A stretch of DNA of 64,000 nt from positions 992,001-1,056,000 of the forward strand of contig NZ_JBHSEZ010000001.1 in the NCBI RefSeq assembly GCF_042653765.1, read 5' to 3'. The first letter of the stretch is position 1. Each line of letters starts with the position of its first letter. A program made the position numbers and the translations under genes. The notes under the pieces were generated by a model. That model was not told the origin of the DNA and ran no database searches. It saw only the letters and a program-made list of their open reading frames with translations. Positions 57,255 through 64,000 of the stretch are shown in pieces. Source of the stretch: Castellaniella denitrificans (GTDB taxonomy: Bacteria; Pseudomonadota; Gammaproteobacteria; Burkholderiales; Burkholderiaceae_B).

Positions 57255-58958
57255 ATGATCAAGAACCCCGCCGAAAAATACATTCCGTTCGCCGCGTTCA
57301 CGCGCGACTTCTCCGAGCGCACCTGGCCCAGCCGCCGCATCTCCGCCCCCCCGATCTGGATGAGCACCGACCTGCGCGACGGCAACCAGGCGCTGATCGA
57401 ACCCATGAGCGTGGAGCGCAAGCTGCGCTTCTTCGAGCAATTGCTGAAGATCGGCTTCAAGGAAATCGAGGTCGGCTTTCCGTCCGCGTCCCAGACCGAC
57501 TTCGACTTCGTGCGCAAGCTGGTCGACGAAAAGCGCATCCCCGACGACGTCACCATCATCGCCCTGACCCAGGCCCGCGAGGACCTGATCCAGCGCACGG
57601 TCGAAGCCTGCGCGGGCGCGAAGCACGCCATCATCCACATGTACAACGCCTGCGCGCCGGCCTTCCGCAAGATCGTCTTCCGCATGAGCCGCGACGAGGT
57701 CCGCGCCATCGCCGTCGAGGGCACCCGGATCGTCAAGGCCGAAGTCGCCAAGCATCCGGAAACCCACTGGCGCTACGAATATTCGCCGGAAGTCTTCAGC
57801 ACCACCGAACCCGACTTCGCGCTGGAAGTCTGCAACGCCGTGGTCGACACCTGGCAGCCGACCGTCCAGGACAAGATCATCCTGAACCTGCCGGCCACGA
57901 TCGAGGCCACCACCCCGAACCTGTACGCCGACCAGATCGAATGGATGCACACCCATCTGGCGCAGCGCGACAAGATCGTCCTCAGCGTCCATCCCCACAA
58001 TGACCGGGGTACGGCCGTGGCCGCCGCCGAATTCGCCGTCATGGCCGGCGCCGACCGCATCGAAGGCTGCCTGTTCGGCAACGGCGAGCGCACCGGCAAC
58101 GTGGACCTGGTCACCCTGGCGCTGAACCTGTACACCCAGGGCATCCATCCGGGCCTGGACTTCTCCGACATCGACGAAGTCCGCCGCTGCGTCGAATACT
58201 GCAACCAGTTGCCCGTGCACCCGCGCCACCCCTACGCCGGCGACCTGGTCTTCACGGCCTTCTCCGGCTCGCACCAGGACGCCATCAAGAAGGGCTTCGC
58301 GGTGCAGCAGGCCGACGCCCCCTGGGAAGTCCCCTACCTGCCCATCGACCCGGCCGACCTGGGCCGCAGCTACGACGCGGTCATCCGCGTCAACAGCCAG
58401 TCCGGCAAGGGCGGCGTGTCCTTCCTGCTGGAGCAGGAACACGGCCTGGTCCTGCCGCGCCGCCTGCAGATCGAATTCAGCCGCGCCATCCAGCGCGTCA
58501 CCGACGAGACGGGCCGCGAAGTCACGCCCAAGGACGTGTTCGAGGTCTTCTCCAACGAATACCTGGACCGCGAGACGCCGATGAAGCTGATCCGGCATCG
58601 CATCACCGGCAGCCCCAAGGCCACCGGCCAGAAGCAGTTCATGATCGAGGCCGAGCTGGAAATCGACGGCCAGGTCCGCCACCTGTCGGGCAAGGGCGAC
58701 GGCGCGATCTCGGCCTTCGTCGACGCGCTGGGCATCGAGGCCCGCGTGATGGACTACCAGGAACACGCCATCGGCACCGGCACCGACACCCGCGCGGCGT
58801 CCTACATCGAGATGCGCATTCAGGACGCTCCCAGCGGCTACGGCGTCGGCATCCACGAGGACATCGTGACCTCGTCCTTCCTGGCGATCCTGAGCGCGGT
58901 CAACCGCCACGCGGCGGCGGGCGGCGACGTCCGGCCCCGCGCCTCGGTCGCGGCCTGA
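57255..58958 (+). CDS. leuA: 2-isopropylmalate synthase
   Basis: First committed step of leucine synthesis, acetyl-CoA plus 2-oxoisovalerate. 567 residues, the long (type 2) form. WMSTDLRDGNQALIEPM holds the metal-binding Asp and HPHNDRGTAVAAAE the metal-binding His residues; NGERTGNVDLVTLALNLYTQG follows, then the regulatory domain (about 435-567) for leucine feedback. Starts at the ATG at 57255. A leucine-rich leader frame precedes it. A GC hairpin at 58980-59003 and a terminator at 59087-59117 follow. Confidence 0.97.
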   Translation: MIKNPAEKYIPFAAFTRDFSERTWPSRRISAPPIWMSTDLRDGNQALIEPMSVERKLRFFEQLLKIGFKEIEVGFPSASQTDFDFVRKLVDEKRIPDDVTIIALTQAREDLIQRTVEACAGAKHAIIHMYNACAPAFRKIVFRMSRDEVRAIAVEGTRIVKAEVAKHPETHWRYEYSPEVFSTTEPDFALEVCNAVVDTWQPTVQDKIILNLPATIEATTPNLYADQIEWMHTHLAQRDKIVLSVHPHNDRGTAVAAAEFAVMAGADRIEGCLFGNGERTGNVDLVTLALNLYTQGIHPGLDFSDIDEVRRCVEYCNQLPVHPRHPYAGDLVFTAFSGSHQDAIKKGFAVQQADAPWEVPYLPIDPADLGRSYDAVIRVNSQSGKGGVSFLLEQEHGLVLPRRLQIEFSRAIQRVTDETGREVTPKDVFEVFSNEYLDRETPMKLIRHRITGSPKATGQKQFMIEAELEIDGQVRHLSGKGDGAISAFVDALGIEARVMDYQEHAIGTGTDTRAASYIEMRIQDAPSGYGVGIHEDIVTSSFLAILSAVNRHAAAGGDVRPRASVAA

Positions 58959-59086
58959 TCCTCCGATGTGAATGTGAAGCGGGCGCTCCGTGCGGAGCGC
59001 CCGTCATCCGGAACTTCAGCGCCATCGGGCAGCGCCGCCTCCGTATCCAGGAGGTTCACCCGGCACCACAAGCGCCCGCCTCGTTC

Positions 59087-59117
59087 AGCCCCGTCCCACA
59101 GGATGGGGCTTTCGTTT
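59087..59117 (+). terminator. Terminator downstream of leuA
   Basis: AGCCCCGTCC (59087-59096) pairs with GGATGGGGCT (59101-59110) with one G-T pair and a CACA loop, followed by TTCGTTTG. An earlier 10-bp stem at 58980-59003 has no T-run. Confidence 0.6.
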
Positions 59118-59134
59118 GCGTGTGTGCGGGCGGA

Positions 59135-59452
59135 TCAATAGACGATCGACAGGCCCGGCAGATCCACCGTCACGCGGGGCTTTTCCAGCGCCTGGACGGC
59201 ATGGCCGGCGAATTCCCGCGCCAGGTCGGGCTGCGAGGACAGGCGGCTGTAGCCCAGGGCGTCGGCCACCCCCAGGATCTTGTCGAGCAGCAGCACCTTG
59301 CCGCTGACCCGCAGGGGCTCGCAGTCCAGGGATTCCCAGGTCCGTTCGAACCATTCGCGGGCGGCGCGCGCCTGTTCGGGATCCACCGGCGCCTCGACGG
59401 GCAGTTCCAGCGAGCGATGGGCATCGAAAATCACGATCACATGACCCTGCAT
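59135..59452 (-). CDS. Small unknown protein
   Basis: Not recognised. 105 residues, soluble, no signal or membrane segment. N-terminal HVIVIFDAHRSLELPVEAP suggests a beta-strand start; the middle (EQARAAREWFERTWESLD) is helical, and VSGKVLLLDKILGVADALGYSRL follows. GGAG lies 8 bases before the ATG at 59452. It follows the DUF1840 gene by 29 bases on the same strand, so the two are probably co-transcribed. Confidence 0.65.
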   Translation of the reverse strand: MQGHVIVIFDAHRSLELPVEAPVDPEQARAAREWFERTWESLDCEPLRVSGKVLLLDKILGVADALGYSRLSSQPDLAREFAGHAVQALEKPRVTVDLPGLSIVY

Positions 59453-59481
59453 GGGGGTTTCTCCGTGTGAAAAACGTGAAT

Positions 59482-59826
59482 TTACCAGGACGGGGCGGGT
59501 TCCCAGGTGACGTCCTCGCCCTTTTCGCGGGCCAGGCGCAGCATGGTCAGCAGCGGCCAGGCCCGGCGGCGCATGCCGACCGGCTGGGCGATGGGATGTT
59601 CAACCGTGTCGTCGTGGTCGCCGGAGGCGTCGTCGTGACCGGGATCGGCGGCCACCAGCGCCTCGATGCCGGCGATGGCCGTGTCCAGCTGCGCCCGGGT
59701 GATGACGCCGCGTTCCGGCAGGCCGGGCGCGTCGAAGGTCTTGCCGGCGGCCAGCAGGATGGGCCGGGCATGCTGGGCGAACATCAGGACTTCCGCCGCG
59801 GATTTCGACTGGAACAAAATGAGCAT
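59482..59826 (-). CDS. DUF1840 family protein
   Basis: 114 residues from the ATG at 59826; the much longer in-frame extension to 60009 overlaps the Rhs gene and is rejected. MLILFQSKSAAEVLMFAQHARPIL, GVITRAQLDTAIAGIEALVAAD, and the C-terminal AWPLLTMLRLAREKGEDVTWEP match DUF1840, small proteins widespread in betaproteobacteria and of unknown role. The central linker is Asp/His-rich (DPGHDDASGDHDDT), possibly metal-binding. Divergent from the Rhs gene, 92 bp apart. Confidence 0.85.
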   Translation of the reverse strand: MLILFQSKSAAEVLMFAQHARPILLAAGKTFDAPGLPERGVITRAQLDTAIAGIEALVAADPGHDDASGDHDDTVEHPIAQPVGMRRRAWPLLTMLRLAREKGEDVTWEPAPSW

Positions 59827-59918
59827 GGTGGACTTCCCGCAATGGACACATTCATACACTACCTGAACTTCAACCCCCTGCCAAGCCGCACAATGAGCGC
59901 TCCGACAGGAGGTCTTCC

Positions 59919-62900
59919 ATGCCCGAAACCCTTGCCCGCCGCCGCTTTCCGCCCTGGCTGGCCGGACTGCCGCTGGCGCTCGCCCCCTGGCCGCCGCCCG
60001 TCCCGGCACAGGCCGCGTCCGCCCTGAGCTGCCCCGCGCCCCAGGCCCAGGCGCCCTGCGGCGCGGGGTCGGCCCGGGGACCGGCGGCCGAGCCCGCGCC
60101 CGACCCGGGCATCGCCAATCCCGTGCATCTCGCCACCGGCGAGAAATTCCTGCGGGAAACCGACCTGCCCGAGCCGTTCGCGGGCGGCCATCCGTCCTTC
60201 ATCCGCCTGTACCGCTCGGGATCCGTGGAGGACGGGCCGCTGGGCCGAGGCTGGACCAGCGAATACGACATCCGGCTGCGGCCGGCCCCGGACGGCTGGC
60301 GACTGGACCTGCCCGACGGCAGGCGAGTGCGCTTCGACGCCCGGGGACTGGGCTCCGGACCCACCGACGGCCGCATCCTGGCGCCGGACCGGACCGCCGC
60401 GCGGGCCATGGATGACACGGGCGGCGGGGACGCTGGAAACGCCGGGCGCGCCGGGGACGCCGCGGACACCGCGGATGCGCGCGCGGCCTGGCTGGGCGCC
60501 GACGGCGGCCGGCTGGTCTTCGACGCGCACGGCCGGCTGCGGACGATCGCCGCCCCCGGGCGGCCGGACATCGTCATCGACCGTCACGCCGGCGGCCCGC
60601 TGGACGGCCTGGCGCGGGAAATCCGGCGCGGCGCCGCCGCGCTGCGGTTCGACTACGACCCCTCGGGGCCGCGCCCCCTCCTGCGCACGCTGGACACGCC
60701 GCTGGGCGTCTTCCGCTACGAACACGCCCAAGGCGCGAACGAGGCGATACCCGCGAACGCGGCCCCGGCCGGCGAAACGCCGGCCGGCGCGATCTCGGCC
60801 AGGCATGGCCCCGGCACGGCGCCGGCCCTGCTGGTCGCGGTGCGGCGTCCCGACGGCATGCGCCGCCGCTACCATTACGAGCCCGGACGGCAGGCCGGCC
60901 ACCCCGCCGCGATCACCGGCGTCACGCTCGAGGCCGCCGACGGCCGGCGCTGGCGCGCCCGCAGCTGGACCTACGACGCGCGGGGCCGCGTCGTCCTGGC
61001 GATCCCGGGCGCCCCCGGCGAGACGGCGGGCCGCCTGGACCTGCGCTATCCGGACGGCCCGCCGGGCACCGGCCCGACCCGGGTGGAATCGGCGGACGGC
61101 TGGGCGGAGGTGGACCACATCCCGCGCGGCGGCCGGGCCGTGCCGCGCACGGTGCGCACATCGGCCTGCCCCGCCTGTCCAGAAACCGTCCGGCGCATCG
61201 GCCACGACACCCAAGGCCGGCTGAGCGCGATCGGCGGCCTGCGCATCCGCCGCGCGGCGGACGGCCGGATCCGCGCGCTGGAACGGACGCGAGGCGGCTG
61301 GCCCGGCCTGCGCCTGGACTACGGTTCCGCAGGCCGGCTGACGCGCTGGTCCAGCCAGCTCACGGGCACGACCCGGCTGTCCTACGACCCGCGGGGCCGC
61401 CTGGCCGGCCGGGATCAGCCCGGCGGCGGACGCCTGGACATCCGCCGCGACGCCATCGGCCGCCCCGTCCGGCTGCTGCACACGGCGCCGGGCCGGCCGC
61501 CGCTGGAGATCGGCCTGCGCTGGCGGGGCGACCGCCCGATCCGCCTGACGCATCCCGAGGAAACCGAATACCTGCAGCACGACGCGCACGGCCGGGTGAC
61601 GGCCCGCGCCGTCCGCCGGCCCCACCCGCGAGGCGCCCTCAATTACCGGGAACGCTTCGCCTACGACGCGCGGGGACGGCTGACGCGGCACGATCTACCG
61701 GAAGGCGGATCGCTACACTACGCCTGGTCCGGCTCGGACCGCCTGGACCGCCTGGACTGGGAAGCCGCCGACGGCGCGCGCCGCACCGTCGTCGACTCCA
61801 CACCGGGCCGCGCCGGCTACCGCTACGGCAACGGCCTGTGGCTGCAAACGGCCGCCGGACCGGACGGACGGGCCGATACCCTGGTCCTGTCCGACGGGCC
61901 GCGCATCCTGTGGGGCGAGCGGCGGCGCCACGACGCGCGCGGCCGGGTCGAACGCCTGAGCACATGCCTGGCGCCCGGCCGCTGGCGGCATCAGGCCCTG
62001 GCCCACGACGGCCGGGACCGGCTCATCGGCTTCCAGGACGGCGCGGCCCGGACCTGGCTGGCCTGGGACGAGGACGGCAGCCTGGCCGCCCGCCTCGACC
62101 GGCCCATCGGCCCGCCGGATGCCTCGCGCGCCGGCCGCATGCGGGCCGGACCGCGAGACGCCGCGCTTCGGCCCGCTGAAACGCCGGAGACGGAAGGCGC
62201 GGGCGCGGCCCTGCCCGAGATCCCCCGCGACGCCGCCGGCCTGCCCCTCGCGGTCGGCGGCCGCGCGCTGCGCCACCAGGCCCAGGGCCGGCTGGCCGAG
62301 ATCCTGGAAGGCGGCCGGCCCCTGGTCCGCTACGCCTACAACGCCCGGGGCCAGCGGATCCGCCGCGTCCGGGACGGGGAAGAAACCGAACGCTATTACC
62401 TGGACAACCGCCTGGCGGCGATCTGGCGGCGTCCGGCTCCCGAACCGCCCGGCGGCACCCGGTCCGGAACCGGGCCCGCCCCCGCGCGCTCCCCGGTCTT
62501 CGGCGTCACCCAGCGCTACCTGTACGCCGGCGAAGCCCCCGTCGGCCTGCTGCAGACGGAGGCCGACGGCCGGACCCGCCTGTATTACCTGCACGCCGAC
62601 CTGCTGGGCGCGCCCGTCCTGGCGACCGACGACGAGCGCGCGGTGCGCTGGGCCGCCGCCTACGACGCCCTGGGCCGCGCGACCCGCCTGCGCGGCGACC
62701 TGGACCTGCCGCTGCGCAGGCCGGGCCAGGACGAAGATCCGGCGACGGGCTGGCACGACAACGTCTTCCGCACCTTCCTGCCAGGACGCGGCCACTACCT
62801 GGAGCCCGACCCCCTGGGGCCGCTGCCCGGCCAGCAGGCCCTGGGCTACGCCGCCCAGCAGCCCCTGCGTCACGCCGATCCCCTGGGCCTGATCCTGCTG

Positions 62901-63896
62901 GCCTTCGACGGCACGCGCTACGGGCCGCGCAACCAGGGCAACGTCTGGAAGCTCGCCCAGGCCTACGAGGACGGCCCGGCCTACTACCACGCCGGACCCG
63001 GCAACGCCTACTACGCCGACTGGGACGCGGTCACCGCCGCCGGCAGCCGCCAGATCCTGAGGAACCAGTGGCAGTCCCTGCTCAACGCCCTGGACCGGGC
63101 GCAGGGCGCCGCCGTGCCGGTGCCCATCGACATCCTGGGCTATTCGCGCGGAGCGGCCCTGGCCCGCGACTTCGCCAACCGCATCGCGCGGCACACCCGC
63201 GACGGCTGGTTCTCCTACGACGATCCGCTGCGCGGGACCATCGGCCTGTGCGTCGACCTGCGCTTCCTGGGCCTGTTCGACACCGTGGCGCAATTCGGGC
63301 TGCTGGGCGCGGCCAACGCCGGCTTCGACCTGGGCATCGCCGGCGCCTGGCACTGGGTGGCGCACGCCGTGGCCCTGCACGAGCTGCGCGCCCTGTTTCC
63401 CCTGGTCTCGGCGGCCGGCGACGCGGGCAACACGGTCGAAGCGCCCTTCATCGGCGCCCACGCCGACATCGGCGGCGGCCTGCTGCTCGACGAGCGGCTG
63501 CGGCCCATCCCGGACGGCGACCTGTCGGACGTGGCCCTGAACTGGATGCGCTGGCAGGCCCTGGCCGCCCTGGTGCCCCTGGCGGAACTGGCGCCCGACG
63601 ACAGGACGGTGTCCAGCCCGCTGCTGCACGACGAGCGCGGCCCCGCCCTGCGCGGCCTGCCGCCGGGCGACCGGACGCTGCAGGACGCCGCCACGCGGCC
63701 GATCGGCCCCCAGGGCGCGGACCCGCGCCTGGGCGATGCGCAGCGGCGGATCGTCGAAGCCTTCATCCGTCGCGCCGACGTCCCGGACGGAAGTCCGGGG
63801 TCCGTCGCCGGCACCGTGGACATGGCGGCCTACGGCGCCTGGCTGGAAGCCGAACGCGGCCTGCCCGGGATGGCCGCCGCGGCACGGCGGCCTTGA
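59919..63896 (+). CDS. Rhs-repeat protein with signal peptide and C-terminal lipase-like (Tle1/DUF2235-type) domain
   Basis: 1325 residues; GGAGG precedes the ATG at 59919. An RRRF-containing hydrophobic N-terminus (cleavage near PAQA-A) suggests export, possibly by Tat. An Rhs N-terminal domain (IANPVHLATGEKFLRETDL), many YD-type repeats and the Rhs core end (YYLHADLLGAPVLATDD, DPLGL at 987-991) follow. Residues 992-1325 form a separate alpha/beta-hydrolase-like domain: GYSRG with Ser1076, FDT with Asp1121, and GAHADIGGG with His1181, the arrangement of Tle1-type phospholipases. It is probably a polymorphic toxin acting on lipids. No VgrG, PAAR or immunity gene is visible, though only 104 bases remain downstream. 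Confidence 0.85.
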   Translation: MPETLARRRFPPWLAGLPLALAPWPPPVPAQAASALSCPAPQAQAPCGAGSARGPAAEPAPDPGIANPVHLATGEKFLRETDLPEPFAGGHPSFIRLYRSGSVEDGPLGRGWTSEYDIRLRPAPDGWRLDLPDGRRVRFDARGLGSGPTDGRILAPDRTAARAMDDTGGGDAGNAGRAGDAADTADARAAWLGADGGRLVFDAHGRLRTIAAPGRPDIVIDRHAGGPLDGLAREIRRGAAALRFDYDPSGPRPLLRTLDTPLGVFRYEHAQGANEAIPANAAPAGETPAGAISARHGPGTAPALLVAVRRPDGMRRRYHYEPGRQAGHPAAITGVTLEAADGRRWRARSWTYDARGRVVLAIPGAPGETAGRLDLRYPDGPPGTGPTRVESADGWAEVDHIPRGGRAVPRTVRTSACPACPETVRRIGHDTQGRLSAIGGLRIRRAADGRIRALERTRGGWPGLRLDYGSAGRLTRWSSQLTGTTRLSYDPRGRLAGRDQPGGGRLDIRRDAIGRPVRLLHTAPGRPPLEIGLRWRGDRPIRLTHPEETEYLQHDAHGRVTARAVRRPHPRGALNYRERFAYDARGRLTRHDLPEGGSLHYAWSGSDRLDRLDWEAADGARRTVVDSTPGRAGYRYGNGLWLQTAAGPDGRADTLVLSDGPRILWGERRRHDARGRVERLSTCLAPGRWRHQALAHDGRDRLIGFQDGAARTWLAWDEDGSLAARLDRPIGPPDASRAGRMRAGPRDAALRPAETPETEGAGAALPEIPRDAAGLPLAVGGRALRHQAQGRLAEILEGGRPLVRYAYNARGQRIRRVRDGEETERYYLDNRLAAIWRRPAPEPPGGTRSGTGPAPARSPVFGVTQRYLYAGEAPVGLLQTEADGRTRLYYLHADLLGAPVLATDDERAVRWAAAYDALGRATRLRGDLDLPLRRPGQDEDPATGWHDNVFRTFLPGRGHYLEPDPLGPLPGQQALGYAAQQPLRHADPLGLILLAFDGTRYGPRNQGNVWKLAQAYEDGPAYYHAGPGNAYYADWDAVTAAGSRQILRNQWQSLLNALDRAQGAAVPVPIDILGYSRGAALARDFANRIARHTRDGWFSYDDPLRGTIGLCVDLRFLGLFDTVAQFGLLGAANAGFDLGIAGAWHWVAHAVALHELRALFPLVSAAGDAGNTVEAPFIGAHADIGGGLLLDERLRPIPDGDLSDVALNWMRWQALAALVPLAELAPDDRTVSSPLLHDERGPALRGLPPGDRTLQDAATRPIGPQGADPRLGDAQRRIVEAFIRRADVPDGSPGSVAGTVDMAAYGAWLEAERGLPGMAAAARRP

Positions 63897-64000
63897 GGAA
63901 TCTCTGAACCAGTCCTCGCGCCGCGTGCCTCTGCGGATTCGCTTTCCGCCCGACTTATCCAGAGGTTCCTGAAATCGGGCTATCATTTCGGGATCCCCTC

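Noticed and set aside
61713..63986. A 757-codon minus-strand frame opposite the Rhs gene, as an immunity gene candidate
   Set aside because: Composition is typical of antisense GC shadow and far too long for an immunity protein.

Overview
The window is GC-rich bacterial chromosome with dense, mostly well-formed genes. Gene content and order point to a betaproteobacterium, most likely of the Alcaligenaceae (the Bordetella/Achromobacter neighbourhood). The evidence is aroK-aroB-dgt next to mrcA-lptM-lysA, resB-ccsA-cytochrome c-engB-hemB, sspB-sspA-petC-petB-petA-mscL-Nif3-S1C protease, and bfd-bfr. I see no insertion sequence, prophage or CRISPR array. The assignment is inference from gene order and protein character, not from a database search.

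Layout. 1-3948: a family III CoA-transferase (cut by the left edge) divergent from an unusual protein in which an acyl-CoA-synthetase-like AMP-binding domain, lacking its C-terminal lid, runs in frame into GAF and GGDEF domains. 4055-10997: dgt, aroB, aroK, then divergently mrcA, lptM and lysA. 11082-22124: a GGDEF-EAL protein, the ResB/CcsA cytochrome c maturation pair, a di-haem cytochrome c, engB, hemB, a MASE1-like diguanylate cyclase and tRNA-Thr. 22159-28897: sspA/sspB, the bc1 complex, mscL, Nif3 and a membrane-anchored S1C protease. 28968-33507: secreted phytase-like protein, Tat-exported PhoX and a di-haem peroxidase gene broken by an amber codon. 33704-37567: RNA ligase-like phosphodiesterase, cation/proton antiporter with an RCK-like tail, ClC channel. 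37761-41270: TAXI-TRAP uptake system with a DUF1850 gene. 41353-42999: a Fur-controlled iron locus (orphan ExbB/MotA-like gene, bfd, bfr). 43024-49496: unknown membrane protein, prfC, LysE, DEAD-box helicase, LemA and TPM-domain protein. 49568-54424: DUF3482 GTPase/DUF2868 pair, rpoN, unknown membrane protein. 54678-63896: Fur-controlled TonB receptor, leuA with a leucine-codon leader peptide, DUF1840 and small unknown genes, and a signal-peptide Rhs protein ending in a putative lipase domain.

How it fits together. Most of the window is housekeeping: cell wall, shikimate, lysine and leucine synthesis, haem and cytochrome assembly, bc1 respiration. Accessory themes are c-di-GMP signalling (three GGDEF proteins of different expected activity), iron homeostasis (two Fur-regulated loci), phosphate scavenging, and a possible secreted toxin. 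The strongest candidates for something new are the AMP-binding/GAF/GGDEF fusion, the Fur-controlled orphan ExbB/MotA-like gene, and the signal-peptide Rhs-lipase.
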